From Streptomyces sp. NBC_00287 (GTDB lineage Bacteria > Actinomycetota > Actinomycetes > Streptomycetales > Streptomycetaceae), in the NCBI RefSeq assembly GCF_036173105.1, contig NZ_CP108053.1, positions 7,812,001 through 7,876,000 of the forward strand: a stretch of 64,000 nt of DNA, written 5' to 3'. Positions within the stretch are counted from its first letter, which is position 1; each line of letters starts with the position of its first letter. The notes beneath the pieces are model-generated. The model saw only the letters and a list, made by a program, of their open reading frames with translations, searched no databases and had not been told where the DNA came from. Positions 16,447-27,584 of the stretch are shown piece after piece. Both the position numbers and the translations under genes were made by a program.

Positions 16447-18207
16447 GTGCGTCGACAGGCAGGCGCCCTCCTGTGGCGGGCGGGGATCGCGGTCGCCCTG
16501 GTGTGCGCCATCGGTGTGCTGCCCTGGGTCTCGCACACCGACCCGGCGCTCACCGTGCTCAAGGCGCGCTCGGCGGACCGCGATCCCACGCCGCAGGCAC
16601 TGGCGGACATCCGGGACCGGCTCGGCCTCGACGCAGGGCCCGTCCAGCTCCTCCAGCAGTGGGCGGGCGGGCTGTGGCGGGGTGATTTCGGGCGGTCCTG
16701 GCTCAGCGGCGGGGAAGTCGCCCCCGAGGTCTTCCAGGCCCTCGGTGTCTCGCTGTTGCTGATGGCGGTCGCTCTGCTCGCAGCCGTCGTCACCGCCGCA
16801 CTGATCTGCGCCCGCACCCTCCGCCTGGGCGCCCGCCGTCGGCCCGCCGGGGGAACCGGCTCCGCCGTGCTCGCCGCGCTGCCCGAGTTCCTCACCGCCA
16901 CCGTGCTCGCCACCGTCGTCGGCGTCCAGCTCGGCTGGCTCCCGGCCCTCGGCTGGTACGGGCCCCAGTACACGATCCTGCCCGCGCTCGCCCTCGGCCT
17001 GCCCGCCGGAGCCGTGCTCGGCCGCCTCCTCGACGACCTCCTGCCCGGCGCCTTCGCCGAACCCTGGGCGCCGGCCGCCGCCGCCCGCGGACTGCCCCGC
17101 CGGGCCGTCGCCCGCCAGGCGCTGCGCCGCAGTCTCCCCGGACTGCTGCCCAATACCGGCCTGTTCGTGGTCGGCCTGACCGGGGGCGCGGTCGCCGTGG
17201 AGCAGATCTTCGACATCCCGGGCCTCGGCCGTACGACCCTCCAGGCCGCCCTCGCCCAGGACCTGCCCGTCCTCCAGGCCGGCACCCTCCTGCTCGTGCT
17301 GCTCGCCGCGGCCGCCGCCGGACTCGCCCACCTCGGCACCCGCCTGCTCGTCGGCCCCGCCCTCCGCGACGACGCCCTGCCCTCCCTGCATCCGCCGACC
17401 CCACCGGCCGGCACCCTCCAACCGCTCCTCTACGCCGCAGCACTCCTCGGCGTCATCGCCCTCGGCCTGCCCCGCGACCCGCTCGCCCTCGACACCGGCG
17501 CCCGGCTCCAACCCCCTTCCCTCTCCCACCCGTTCGGCACCGACGCACTCGGCCGTGACCTGCTCGCCCGGGTCGCCCACGGCGCCCTCGACACCCTGCT
17601 CCTCGCCCTCGCGATCGGCGCGGTCACGCTCCTCACCGGCGTCCTGCTCGGTCTCGTACCCCGGCTGTCCGGGCCGCTCGTGGACACGGTCACCGCCCTG
17701 CCGCCCGTCCTCGTCGCCCTTCTCGTCACGGCCGTGGCCGGCAGCGGAGCCGCCACACCGGCGCTCGCCGTCGCGGCCGTCGCCTGGGCGCCGCTCGCCG
17801 CGCACACCTCCGCGCTGCTGCGCCAGGAACGCGCCGCGCTCCACATCACCGCCACCCGCGCGATGGGCGCGAGCCGCGGCTATCTGCTCCGGCACGAACT
17901 GCTGCCCGCGATCCTGCCGCCCGTCACCCGCCACGCCCTGCTGCGGCTGCCCGGCATCGCCCTGGCCCTCGCCTCGCTCGCCTTCCTCGGCCTCGGCGCC
18001 CAACCGCCGTCCCCCGAGTGGGGCCTGCTCCTCGCCGAGAACCAGCCCTACGCCGAACGCGCCCCCTGGGCCGTCCTCGCCCCCGCCGCCCTCCTCGCCC
18101 TGCTCGGCGCCCTGGCGGTGACGGCGGCAGGAGGCATACGCCTGCCCAGGCGCGCCCGCGAAATCCATCAGCCCTCAAGAACAAGGGAGTTGGCGGCACG
18201 CCGATGA
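16447..18207 (+). CDS. fused DppB-DppC-type ABC permease
   Basis: 586-residue protein joining both permeases of a peptide/nickel importer. The first half (about 1-310) is DppB/NikB-like, with LGLDAGPVQLLQQWAGGLWRGDFG and an EAA loop at AAARGLPRRAVARQALRRSL. The second half (about 320-570) is DppC/NikC-like, with HPFGTDALGRDLLARVAHGA and its EAA loop TRAMGASRGYLLRHELLP. Both EAA loops should dock onto ATPase subunits, yet no ATPase gene follows: the stop overlaps the next start (ATGA) and that gene is an MFS transporter. Either ATPases are supplied from elsewhere or they were lost here. GTG start 3 bp after the binding-protein stop. Confidence 0.88.
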   Translation: MRRQAGALLWRAGIAVALVCAIGVLPWVSHTDPALTVLKARSADRDPTPQALADIRDRLGLDAGPVQLLQQWAGGLWRGDFGRSWLSGGEVAPEVFQALGVSLLLMAVALLAAVVTAALICARTLRLGARRRPAGGTGSAVLAALPEFLTATVLATVVGVQLGWLPALGWYGPQYTILPALALGLPAGAVLGRLLDDLLPGAFAEPWAPAAAARGLPRRAVARQALRRSLPGLLPNTGLFVVGLTGGAVAVEQIFDIPGLGRTTLQAALAQDLPVLQAGTLLLVLLAAAAAGLAHLGTRLLVGPALRDDALPSLHPPTPPAGTLQPLLYAAALLGVIALGLPRDPLALDTGARLQPPSLSHPFGTDALGRDLLARVAHGALDTLLLALAIGAVTLLTGVLLGLVPRLSGPLVDTVTALPPVLVALLVTAVAGSGAATPALAVAAVAWAPLAAHTSALLRQERAALHITATRAMGASRGYLLRHELLPAILPPVTRHALLRLPGIALALASLAFLGLGAQPPSPEWGLLLAENQPYAERAPWAVLAPAALLALLGALAVTAAGGIRLPRRAREIHQPSRTRELAARR

Positions 18208-19436
18208 CCCTCACCCTGAACAAGCCGCCCCGGCACACAAGGCTCACCCCGCTCCTGCACCTCCTGATCCTCACTCAACTCGCCTTCAACATCGGCTTCT
18301 TCGCCGTCCTCCCCTTCCTCGCCGAACACCTCGGACAGGCCATCGGCATGGCGGGCTGGCTCGTCGGCTTCGTACTCGGGCTGCGGACCTTCAGTCAGCA
18401 AGGGCTGTTCGTGGTCGGCGGGGCGCTCGCCGACCGGTACGGCATCCGGCCCGTCGTACTCGCCGGGTGCGTGCTGCGGATCGCCGGGTTCGCCTGGCTG
18501 GGGTTCGCCGAGGAGACCTGGGCCGTCATCGGCGCCGTACTCCTGATCGGGTTCGCCGCCGCGCTGTTCTCGCCCGCGGTGGAGTCCGAGGTCGCCCGGC
18601 AGGCCGTCGTCCATGAGGAGCAGGGCGGCTCGCGCACCCGTGTGCTCGCGCTGTTCACCGTGGCGGGACAGGCCGGTGCGTTCGTCGGGCCGCTGCTCGG
18701 TGCGCTGTTGCTGTCCGTCGACTACCGCACGGTGTGTCTGGGCGGGGCCGGGGTCTTCGTACTCGTTCTCGCCGGACACGCCTGGCTGCTGCCGCAGCAC
18801 ATACCCGGGCGTCAGCGCGTCCAAGTCCGCGGCGGAGTGGGCCCGTTGCTGCGCAACCGGCGCTTTCTCGCGCTGTGCTGTGCGTACGGCGCCTATCTGC
18901 TCGCCTACAACCAGCTCTACCTCGCGCTGCCCGCCGAGGTGGAGCGAGTGACCGGCTCGCAGGCGCCGCTCGCCTGGCTGTTCGCGCTGTCCTCGCTGCT
19001 GGTGGTGACCGCCCAACTGCCCGTGACCCGCTGGGTGGGGGAGCGGCTCACCCTGCGCCGGTCGATGGGGGCCGGGCTGCTGCTCATCGCGGCCGGATTC
19101 GCGGTCGTGGCCGCGGTGCGCTCGGCCGGGCTGCTGCCCGCGGCCGGCTTCGTCGTCCTGCTCACGCTCGGCCAGATGCTCGTGGCGCCGGCCGCGCGGG
19201 CGTGGGTGCCGGATCTCGCGGAGGACAACAGGCTCGGCCTCTACACCGGGGCGCTCTCCTCGGTGTCCGGGCTGATCGTGCTGGTCGGCAGTTCGGCGAC
19301 CGGTGCGCTGCTGAACAGCGGGCTCCCGGTGGCCGTGCCGTGGCTGGTCCTGGCCGCCGTACCGGTGGCGGCGGCGGTGCTGTTGCCGCGTCAGACGGAG
19401 ACCAGATCCTCCGCCTCCGCCTCGACGACCTCCTGA
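18204..19436 (+). CDS. MFS transporter
   Basis: 410-residue, 12-helix major facilitator protein of the drug/metabolite efflux type: FNIGFFAVLPFLAEHLG in helix 1, the loop GALADRYGIRPVVLAG (motif A) after helix 2, and GQMLVAPAARAWVPDLAEDNRLG in the second half. It is translationally coupled to the fused permease (ATGA overlap) and therefore belongs to the putative nickel-type operon, perhaps as an export or alternative uptake partner. ATG 18204 follows a GGGAG. Its last 46 bp overlap, on the opposite strand, the end of the CDP-alcohol phosphatidyltransferase gene. Confidence 0.85.
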   Translation: MTLTLNKPPRHTRLTPLLHLLILTQLAFNIGFFAVLPFLAEHLGQAIGMAGWLVGFVLGLRTFSQQGLFVVGGALADRYGIRPVVLAGCVLRIAGFAWLGFAEETWAVIGAVLLIGFAAALFSPAVESEVARQAVVHEEQGGSRTRVLALFTVAGQAGAFVGPLLGALLLSVDYRTVCLGGAGVFVLVLAGHAWLLPQHIPGRQRVQVRGGVGPLLRNRRFLALCCAYGAYLLAYNQLYLALPAEVERVTGSQAPLAWLFALSSLLVVTAQLPVTRWVGERLTLRRSMGAGLLLIAAGFAVVAAVRSAGLLPAAGFVVLLTLGQMLVAPAARAWVPDLAEDNRLGLYTGALSSVSGLIVLVGSSATGALLNSGLPVAVPWLVLAAVPVAAAVLLPRQTETRSSASASTTS

Positions 19437-20149
19437 ACCCGCGAGGTCCGCCACAGCCACAGGATGTCCCGCCCGAACGACCACACCAGCGCCGCGAGCG
19501 CCGTGGCGACGACGCCGAACTCGACGAGGTGCGGCAGCAGACCCGAGGCGGCCAGCAGCAGGAACACGCCCTGGAGCGCGGCCACCGTCTTGCGGGCCGT
19601 GCTCGGCGGCAGCGGGGCGTTCAGCCACGGCCAGAAGCGGGCGGCGGCGACAAAGCCGTAGCGCATACCGCCGATCAGCAGCACCCACGGGCCCTGCGCC
19701 ATCGAGACGTAGACGCTGAGCACCAGGATCAGAAACGCGTCGACCTCCATGTCGAAGCGGGCGCCCAGCGCGGTCGAGGTGCCGGTGCGGCGGGCGACCT
19801 TGCCGTCGACGCCGTCGAGGATCAGGGCAACCGCCGTCAGCCCGACCAGCAGTGTCAGCGGCGGCGGGCTCTGGAAGGAGTCCGCGACCAGCGCGGTGAC
19901 GCCGCCGACCAGGATGGAGCGGCCCAGGGTGACCCGGTTGGCGGGGCCGAAGGAGCGCAGCCGGGAGCGGTGCAGGGCCCGGGAGAGTACCGCCCAGGTG
20001 GCGACGGCGAAGGCGAGTCCGGTCAGCCAGCCCGCGGGCCCCATGCCGATCGCCGTGCCGAGCAGCGCCAGCACCAGGATCTGGACGCCCGCTCCGAGCG
20101 CCGTCTCCTGCTGGACCAGCCTCGCGTCGTAAGTGTTGTTCAGGGCCAC
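19391..20149 (-). CDS. CDP-alcohol phosphatidyltransferase family protein
   Basis: 252-residue integral membrane enzyme that would transfer a phosphatidyl (or other CMP-linked) group to an alcohol acceptor. The family signature D-G-x2-D/A-G-x2-A-R-x8-G-x3-D-x3-D is present as LDGVDGKVARRTG, then LGARFDMEVDAF, around residues 105-135. Flanking hydrophobic helices include GVQILVLALLGTAIG and LLVGLTAVALIL. GTG 20149 is used because GGAGG precedes it; upstream in-frame residues look non-coding. It is divergent from the dehydrogenase operon at 20257 (107-bp gap), so the two may share regulation and act on the same lipid. Acceptor unknown. Confidence 0.87.
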   Translation of the reverse strand: MALNNTYDARLVQQETALGAGVQILVLALLGTAIGMGPAGWLTGLAFAVATWAVLSRALHRSRLRSFGPANRVTLGRSILVGGVTALVADSFQSPPPLTLLVGLTAVALILDGVDGKVARRTGTSTALGARFDMEVDAFLILVLSVYVSMAQGPWVLLIGGMRYGFVAAARFWPWLNAPLPPSTARKTVAALQGVFLLLAASGLLPHLVEFGVVATALAALVWSFGRDILWLWRTSRVQEVVEAEAEDLVSV

Positions 20150-20256
20150 CGAACATCCTCCGGCCGTGTGACAGAGTCGATCAACGCCGCGTACTGTGCG
20201 CGGCCTGTGCACACCTCGGTACGTGAACTACTTCCCGATCGTTCAGGAGGATGCGG

Positions 20257-21246
20257 ATGACGCCACCCGCACGCGCGTTCTGGCTCAGCAGTCCGGGTGA
20301 AGGCGAGATCAGGGAGGTCACCCTTCCGGTCCCGTCCGAGGGCGAGGTGCTCGTCCGCGCCCTGTACTCCGGAGTGAGCCGCGGCACCGAGACGCTCGTC
20401 TTCCGCGGCGGCGTCCCCGAGAGCCAGCACGCGGCCATGCGGGCGCCGTTCCAGGAGGGCGACTTCCCGGCGCCCGTGAAGTACGGCTACCTCAGCGTCG
20501 GAGAGGTCGAGGAAGGCCCGGCGGACCTCGTCGGCAGCACGGTCTTCTGCCTCTACCCGCATCAGACGCGCTACGTCGTCCCGGCCACCGCCGTGACCCG
20601 GGTACCCGCGAATGTGCCCGCCGAACGGGCCGTCCTTGCGGGCACGGTCGAGACCGCGGTCAACGCGCTCTGGGACGCGGCGCCCCTGGTCGGCGACCGG
20701 ATCGCGGTGGTCGGCGGCGGCATGGTCGGTTGCTCGGTGGCCGCGCTTCTGGCCCGCTTCCCCGGCGTACGGGTCCAGTTGGTGGACGCCGATCCGGCGC
20801 GGGCGAAGACCGCCGAGGCGCTGGGCGTCGACTTCGCGCTGCCGCAGGACGCTCGCGGGGAGTGCGACCTCGTCGTGCACGCCAGCGCGACGGAGCAGGG
20901 CCTCGCCCGGTCACTCGAACTCCTGACCGCCGAGGGTACGGTCGTCGAACTGAGCTGGTACGGCGACCGGCAGGTCAGCCTCCCGCTCGGCGAGGCCTTC
21001 CACTCCCGGCGCCTCACCATCCGCAGCAGCCAGGTCGGCACCGTCTCCCCGTCCGGCCGCGCCGGCCGCACCTACGCCGACCGGCTCGCCCTCGCCCTCG
21101 AACTCCTCGCCGACCCGGCGCTCGACGCCCTGGTCACGGGGGAAAGCGCGTTCGAGGAGTTGCCGGAGGTGCTGCCGAGGCTCGCGTCGGGGGAGATTCC
21201 GGCCCTGTGCCACCGCGTGCGGTACGGGCAAGAGCGCCTGACCTGA
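20257..21246 (+). CDS. zinc-free MDR-type dehydrogenase (alcohol dehydrogenase superfamily)
   Basis: 329-residue medium-chain dehydrogenase/reductase. The GroES-like part has [22 protein letters not shown] and the Rossmann part [25 protein letters not shown] near 145-170 with acidic VDAD after it. The catalytic and structural zinc cysteines of classical alcohol dehydrogenases are missing, as in BchC-like relatives. Two ATGs lie six bases apart; GGAGG abuts the first, so ATG 20257 has the correct spacing. First gene of a rightward operon with the PTPS-like, GT4, methyltransferase and membrane-protein genes. Likely oxidises or reduces a polyol or sugar alcohol of that pathway; substrate unknown. 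Confidence 0.82.
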   Translation: MTPPARAFWLSSPGEGEIREVTLPVPSEGEVLVRALYSGVSRGTETLVFRGGVPESQHAAMRAPFQEGDFPAPVKYGYLSVGEVEEGPADLVGSTVFCLYPHQTRYVVPATAVTRVPANVPAERAVLAGTVETAVNALWDAAPLVGDRIAVVGGGMVGCSVAALLARFPGVRVQLVDADPARAKTAEALGVDFALPQDARGECDLVVHASATEQGLARSLELLTAEGTVVELSWYGDRQVSLPLGEAFHSRRLTIRSSQVGTVSPSGRAGRTYADRLALALELLADPALDALVTGESAFEELPEVLPRLASGEIPALCHRVRYGQERLT

Positions 21247-21268
21247 GAAAAGAGTGAGAGACGGCTGA

Positions 21269-23054
<1,786 letters not shown>

Positions 23055-23058
<4 letters not shown>

Positions 23059-24044
23059 GGAAGACGGCGGAGACACAGGACACGGGGTGGATTCCGGCGC
23101 CGAGGGAGGCGACAGAAGTGGCCGACGATCTCGTCATTCCCGGTGCGGGACCCGCCCCCCGGCCCGGTGAGCGCCCGACGCTCAAGCTGCGCGAGCACGG
23201 GCCCGAAGACGCCCCGCGCTACGCCCCCGAGTGGCTGGAGCTGCGTGAAGGGCCCGACGGGGCCGCGCGGGCACCCGAGTTGCTCGATCCACTGCGGATC
23301 CGGCTCGCCAATCTGCCCGGCAAGGCCGATGGACTGGTCATCCACGACCTGGGCTGCGGCACCGGCTCGATGGGCCGCTGGCTGGCGCCCCGACTGGACG
23401 GCGCCCAGCACTGGATCCTGCACGACCGCGACCCCTACCTGTTGCACTTCGCCGCCGTCGCCTCTCCGCGCGCCGCCGCCGACGGCAGCCGGGTCAGCGT
23501 CGAGACCCGCCGTGGCGATATCGCCCGGCTCACCCCGGACGGCTTGTCCGGTGCCTCGCTGGTGACGGCCTCCGCGCTGCTCGACGTCCTCACCCGGGAG
23601 GAGATCGAGACCCTCGTCGCCGCCTGCACCGGCGCCGGCTGCCCGGCGCTGCTGACGCTGTCCGTCGCGGGCCGCGTGGAGTTCACCCCGTCCGACCCCC
23701 TCGACGACGAGATCGCCGAGGCGTTCAACGCCCACCAGCGGCGCACGGAGCTGCTCGGCCCGGACGCGATCACGGTGGCCTGCGAGGCGTTCTCCGCACG
23801 CGGGGCGACGGTACGGGTGCATCCGAGCCCCTGGAAGCTCGGCCCGGCCGACTCCGCGCTCACCGCACAGTGGCTGCGCGGCTGGGTCGGCGCGGCGGTG
23901 GAACAGCGCCCGGAGCTGCGCGCCCCTGCCGAACGCTATCTCCGCGAGCGCCTGGCGGCCTGCGAGGCGGGGGAGTTGCGCGTCGTGGTCCACCACAGCG
24001 ACCTCCTGGCACTGTCCCGCCCGACGGACGGGGCGACGTCATGA
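23055..24044 (+). CDS. class I SAM-dependent methyltransferase
   Basis: 329-residue Rossmann methyltransferase. The SAM-binding motif I is GLVIHDLGCGTGSMGRWLAPRL (about 95-115), followed by the acidic WILHDRDPYLLHFAA and RRGDIARLTPDGL, a motif II-like ASLVTASALLDVLTREEIETL. The N-terminal 60 residues are Pro/Glu-rich. ATG 23055 overlaps the GT4 stop and its own stop overlaps the membrane-protein start (both ATGA), placing it firmly in the coupled operon. Presumably methylates the glycosylated intermediate; O- versus N- or C-methylation cannot be told. Confidence 0.88.
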
Positions 24045-25252
24045 GCGCGGAGACGGTGGGGGCGACGGCCGGACGGGTCGGTGGGCACATGCGCGCGTCG
24101 GCGGCGCCGGGGGCCAGGCGCGCCCACGTGCACCTGCGGACCTCGGTGGCGCGGGCGGCCCGGCAGCCCACCGCCCTCTCCGTCCCCGCAGCCGCCACCG
24201 TTCCTGAAGCCCCCGCCCCATCCCCCACCTCCGCCACAGCCACCGCCCCCGATAAGTCCCGCGCCAAAAGCCTCCGCACCCACCTCGGCACAGCCGCCGG
24301 CCTCGCCATCCTCGCCGTCCTCCTCTGGCGCCTCGGCACCGGAGTCTTCCTCGACGGCCTGCGGCGCATCGACGTCACAGCCGTGGTCGCGGCTGTCGGG
24401 ATCGGGGTCGTCACCACCGTGTTCAGCGCCTGGCGCTGGCAGTTGGTGGCTCGAGGGCTGCGGATCCGGCTGCCGTTCGGCGCGGCCGTCGCCGACTATT
24501 ACCGCGCGCTGTTTCTGAACGCGGCCCTTCCCGGTGGCGTCCTGGGTGATGTGCACCGTGCGGTCCGGCATGGACGGAGTGCCGGTGATCTCGGTCGGGG
24601 AGTGCGTTCCGTCGTGCTCGAACGGGCCGCGGGGCAGTTCGTGTTGGCCGTGGTCGGAGCCGTCGTCCTGCTGACCATGCCGTCGCCCGTGCGCGACGAC
24701 GCCCGCCACCTCGCGCCGCTGCTCGCACTCGCCGCCCTCGGCGCATTCGCGGTCGTCCTCGCGCTACGGATGAGCCGAGTGCGCGCCTGGCTCGGAGGGC
24801 TGGCGTCGCTGCGCAACTGGCCCGGCGTCGCGGTGTCGTCGGTCGTCGTGCTGGCCGGACATCTCGCCACGTTCGTGCTCGCGGCCCGCGTCGCGGGCGC
24901 CAACGCCTCCGTCGCCGTACTCCTGCCGCTGGCCGTGCTCGCCCTGCTCGCGATGAGCCTGCCGCTGAACGTCGGCGGCTGGGGCCCCCGAGAGGGCGTC
25001 ACCGCCTGGGCGTTCGGCGCCGCCGGGCTCGGCGCGGGCAGCGGACTCGCGGTCGCCGTCGTGTACGGCGTCCTGTGTCTTGCCGCGAGCCTGCCCGGTG
25101 TCCTGGTGCTGGTCGTCCGCCGCTGGGCGCCCTACTCTGCGCCCAGCACGGAGAAATACGCGGCGAAGGATTCCGAAAGGCTCACCAGTAGTTCCTTCCC
25201 CTTTTCCGCCGAGCCCAGGGAAGGGCGCCCGATGACACCCGAATCGGTATAG
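24041..25252 (+). CDS. lysylphosphatidylglycerol-synthase-like integral membrane protein
   Basis: 403 residues of the UPF0104/MprF-flippase-like membrane family. A long Ala/Pro/Thr-rich cytoplasmic start (about 75 residues) is followed by roughly eight hydrophobic helices and the family signature YYRALFLNAALPGGVLGDVHRAVRHG (about 150-175), then VVLERAAGQFVLAVVGAVVLL and the LPLNVGGWGPREGVTAWAFG segment near 310. No aminoacyl-transferase domain is present, so it most resembles lipid flippases. It closes the operon, consistent with moving a glycolipid-like product. The last 121 bp run antisense over the end of the creatininase gene; the tail beyond VLVVRRWAP looks like an unconserved extension. 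Confidence 0.82.
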   Translation: MSAETVGATAGRVGGHMRASAAPGARRAHVHLRTSVARAARQPTALSVPAAATVPEAPAPSPTSATATAPDKSRAKSLRTHLGTAAGLAILAVLLWRLGTGVFLDGLRRIDVTAVVAAVGIGVVTTVFSAWRWQLVARGLRIRLPFGAAVADYYRALFLNAALPGGVLGDVHRAVRHGRSAGDLGRGVRSVVLERAAGQFVLAVVGAVVLLTMPSPVRDDARHLAPLLALAALGAFAVVLALRMSRVRAWLGGLASLRNWPGVAVSSVVVLAGHLATFVLAARVAGANASVAVLLPLAVLALLAMSLPLNVGGWGPREGVTAWAFGAAGLGAGSGLAVAVVYGVLCLAASLPGVLVLVVRRWAPYSAPSTEKYAAKDSERLTSSSFPFSAEPREGRPMTPESV

Positions 25253-25881
25253 GCGGACATACCGAGGGAGAGCAGATGACGCCGGTCGTCCGCGACGAAA
25301 TCGGAGGTCTCGTATCCGGGCCGCAGCATTTCCGGATGCGTATGCAGAAGGATGGAGGTCTCTATTTCCCCCGCGTGCATGTCGGTCAGCAGCGAGGTGG
25401 CGACCCCGGCCCGTTCCCGTGCCGATTCCCAGTCCTCCGCGGCCGGGAACAGCGCGATGCGCTCACCGCGCGCGGAGGATTCCTGAACGACGTTGCCCAG
25501 TACGTAGTTTCCGCCGTGGCCGTTGACCACCACCAGGGCCTCCACGCCCGAGCGGCGGAGCGATTCCGCTATGTCCCGTATCACCGCATGAAGGGTCACC
25601 GAGGAGATGCTGACGGTTCCCGGCCACGCCGCGTGCTCGTGCGAGCAGGAGATCGTCACCGGCGGAAGGAGGTGCACCGGGTACGCGGCGGCGATCTCCC
25701 GTGCGACCGCACAGGCGACGAGCGTATCCGTGGCGAGCGGCAGGAAGGGGCCGTGCTGTTCGAAGCTGCCGACGGGAAGGACGGCGACCTGCCGTGAGAC
25801 GCCCGCCCCGCGCGTCCGCACATCTTCCGTGGTGTCCGCCGGCACCAGACCGTGCGCCCACCGCGTTCCCGAATCACTCAT
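25132..25881 (-). CDS. creatininase-fold amidohydrolase, candidate FAPy deformylase (ArfB-like)
   Basis: 249-residue metal-dependent amidohydrolase. The metal ligands of the creatininase family are all present: E41 and H43 in [10 protein letters not shown]52 in LPLATDT, H122 in NGHGGN and E172 in AGEIETS, plus SHEH near 81. Members hydrolyse creatinine or the formamide of the pyrimidine made by FAPy-forming GTP cyclohydrolases. The second role is favoured here because its ATG (25881) lies only 38 bp from the divergent GTP cyclohydrolase II gene, whose active-site Met predicts FAPy as product. Its 3' end overlaps the preceding operon's last gene by 121 bp. Alternative: MftE-like peptidase, less likely without mycofactocin genes. 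Confidence 0.82.
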   Translation of the reverse strand: MSDSGTRWAHGLVPADTTEDVRTRGAGVSRQVAVLPVGSFEQHGPFLPLATDTLVACAVAREIAAAYPVHLLPPVTISCSHEHAAWPGTVSISSVTLHAVIRDIAESLRRSGVEALVVVNGHGGNYVLGNVVQESSARGERIALFPAAEDWESARERAGVATSLLTDMHAGEIETSILLHTHPEMLRPGYETSDFVADDRRHLLSLGMSAYTDSGVIGRPSLGSAEKGKELLVSLSESFAAYFSVLGAE

Positions 25882-25919
25882 CTTTTCACGGCCTTTCGTC
25901 TCTGCTTAGGAACCAGATC

Positions 25920-26591
25920 ATGACAGAAAAAGTTGGCGTACTCGGAAAGAAGTCGCACAAGAAGTCCCACCAGCGCACCGGCGTGGAACGCGTTGTGAAT
26001 GCCCCGTTGCCCACGGTGTACGGGGAATTCCGCGCGGTCGGTTACATGGACCACGACCGCGGTGACGAGCAAGTGGCCCTGGTCCACGGTGACATCGGCA
26101 CCGAGGACGTCCTCACGCGGCTGCATTCGGAGTGCCTGACCGGTGACGCGTTCGGCTCCCAGCACTGCGAGTGCGGCGATCAGCTGGCCTCCGCGCTGCG
26201 CGCGGTCGTCGCCGAAGGCCGCGGTGTCGTTGTCTACTTGAGAGGGCACGAGGGCCGCGGCATCGGACTGCTCGCCAAGCTGCGTGCGATGGCCCTGCAG
26301 GCGGAGGGCCTGGACACCGTGGAGGCGAACCTCGCCCTCGGACTGCCCGTGGACGCCCGGGACTACGGCGTCGCCGCCCGGATCCTGGACGACCTCGGGG
26401 TACGCAGTGTCCGCCTGATGTCCAACAACCCGCGCAAGCGGGAGGCGTTGCTGGAGCACGGCATCACGGTCGCCGAGCAGGTCCCGCTGCTCATCGAGCC
26501 GTGCGAGAACAACATCACCTATCTGCGTACCAAGCGGGAGCGTCTGGACCATCATCTGCCCCATCTGGACGCCGTGGCGCACTGGTCCTGA
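25920..26591 (+). CDS. ribA: GTP cyclohydrolase II, formamidopyrimidine-forming type (Tyr to Met)
   Basis: 223-residue GTP cyclohydrolase II without the RibB half found in bifunctional proteins. Zinc cysteines are C72, C83 and C85 ([18 protein letters not shown]), and the GTP/phosphate loop is [16 protein letters not shown] near 175 is intact. The residue equivalent to E. coli Tyr105 is Met124 (KLRAMALQ). In a described S. coelicolor paralogue the same Met makes the enzyme stop at the N-formyl pyrimidine (FAPy) instead of releasing formate. ATG 25920 is preceded by AGGA. It leads an operon with the cyclodeaminase-like, FAD and saccharopine dehydrogenase genes and faces the creatininase-fold gene. 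Not expected to serve ordinary riboflavin synthesis alone. Confidence 0.92.
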   Translation: MTEKVGVLGKKSHKKSHQRTGVERVVNAPLPTVYGEFRAVGYMDHDRGDEQVALVHGDIGTEDVLTRLHSECLTGDAFGSQHCECGDQLASALRAVVAEGRGVVVYLRGHEGRGIGLLAKLRAMALQAEGLDTVEANLALGLPVDARDYGVAARILDDLGVRSVRLMSNNPRKREALLEHGITVAEQVPLLIEPCENNITYLRTKRERLDHHLPHLDAVAHWS

Positions 26592-26624
26592 TTCCCGTGG
26601 GGGCCGCCGGGACAGGAAGAGGGA

Positions 26625-27584
26625 ATGACCGACGACGTCCTCTTCCTCTCCGGCGACCAGGTGACCCGACTGCTCTCCCTGGACGCGGCCATCGCCTCCC
26701 AGCGCGCCGCCTTCGTCGCCCTCGGCTCGAACGGCGCCGATCTGCCCGGGAAGATCATGCACCCGAGCCGCTTCGACGACAGCGTCATGTTCGCGTACCT
26801 CTCCCGGCTGTCCGCGGACACCGGGGCGGTCGCGAAGATCGGCAGCGTCAACCCGGGCAATGCGGCCGCCGGGCTGCCCACCGTGCACGCCGTCGTCACC
26901 GCGCTCGACCCGGTGACGGGCCGCCTGGTCGCGGTCATGGACGGCACCGCGCTCACCACCTTGCGCACAGCGGCGGCCAGCGCAGTAGCCGTCGACGCGC
27001 TGGCCGGCCCCGACAGCGCGGACCTCGCCGTCCTGGGCTCCGGCACCCAGGCCCTCGCCCACACCCGGGCCCTCGGACGGGTGCGGGACCTGAAGTCCGT
27101 ACGACTGTGGAGCCCAACCGAGCGCAACCGCACCCGAGCGGCGCAAGCCCTGACGGCCGAACTGGGCCTCACCGTCGAGCCGGTCCGCACCGCCGAAGAG
27201 GCCGTGACCGGCGCCTCGCTCGTCGCCGCCTGTACCCTCAGCGCCACCCCGGTGGTGCGCGGCGAGTGGCTGGCGCCAGGCTGCACGGTGGTGAGCGTCG
27301 GCTCGTTCGAACCGACCCGCCGCGAGGTCGACGCGGAGGTGGTACGACGGTCCGCGGCCGTCGTCGTGGACGACCCGGAGACGGCGGCCCACCACGCGGG
27401 CCCGATCGTGGCCGCCCGGCTCGCGCCCGAGGACCTGATTCCCCTGGGCGGTGTCCTCACCGGCACCCACACCGCCCGTACCGGGCCCGGCGACATCGTC
27501 TACTACAACAGCGTCGGCCTCGGCATCCAGGACGCCGCGGCGGCCTGGGCCGTGATCGACGCGGCGCGGGAGGCGGGCCGGTGA
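26625..27584 (+). CDS. ornithine cyclodeaminase / mu-crystallin family protein
   Basis: 319-residue NAD(P)-binding protein of the OCD/mu-crystallin family, whose members cyclise ornithine or lysine with loss of ammonia or reduce cyclic imines such as piperideine-2-carboxylate. The Rossmann motif is LAVLGSGTQALAHTRAL (about 130) and the substrate region contains KIGSVNPGNAAAGLPTVHAVV and MDGTALTTLRTAAAS. ATG 26625 has GAGGGA just before it; its stop overlaps the GTG of the FAD oxidoreductase. With two saccharopine dehydrogenases downstream, a lysine/pipecolate or imine-reducing role is more likely than proline formation. Inference only. Confidence 0.85.
   Translation: MTDDVLFLSGDQVTRLLSLDAAIASQRAAFVALGSNGADLPGKIMHPSRFDDSVMFAYLSRLSADTGAVAKIGSVNPGNAAAGLPTVHAVVTALDPVTGRLVAVMDGTALTTLRTAAASAVAVDALAGPDSADLAVLGSGTQALAHTRALGRVRDLKSVRLWSPTERNRTRAAQALTAELGLTVEPVRTAEEAVTGASLVAACTLSATPVVRGEWLAPGCTVVSVGSFEPTRREVDAEVVRRSAAVVVDDPETAAHHAGPIVAARLAPEDLIPLGGVLTGTHTARTGPGDIVYYNSVGLGIQDAAAAWAVIDAAREAGR

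Noticed and set aside
15445-18168. About 900-codon open frame on the minus strand opposite the ABC transporter genes
   Set aside because: Gly/Glu/Arg-rich translation of the opposite strand of high-GC genes, with no domain; the plus-strand genes have signal peptide, lipobox and EAA motifs.
25132-25881. Creatininase-fold gene considered as mycofactocin MftE
   Set aside because: No mftA-D-like genes are nearby, whereas a FAPy-type cyclohydrolase is 38 bp away.
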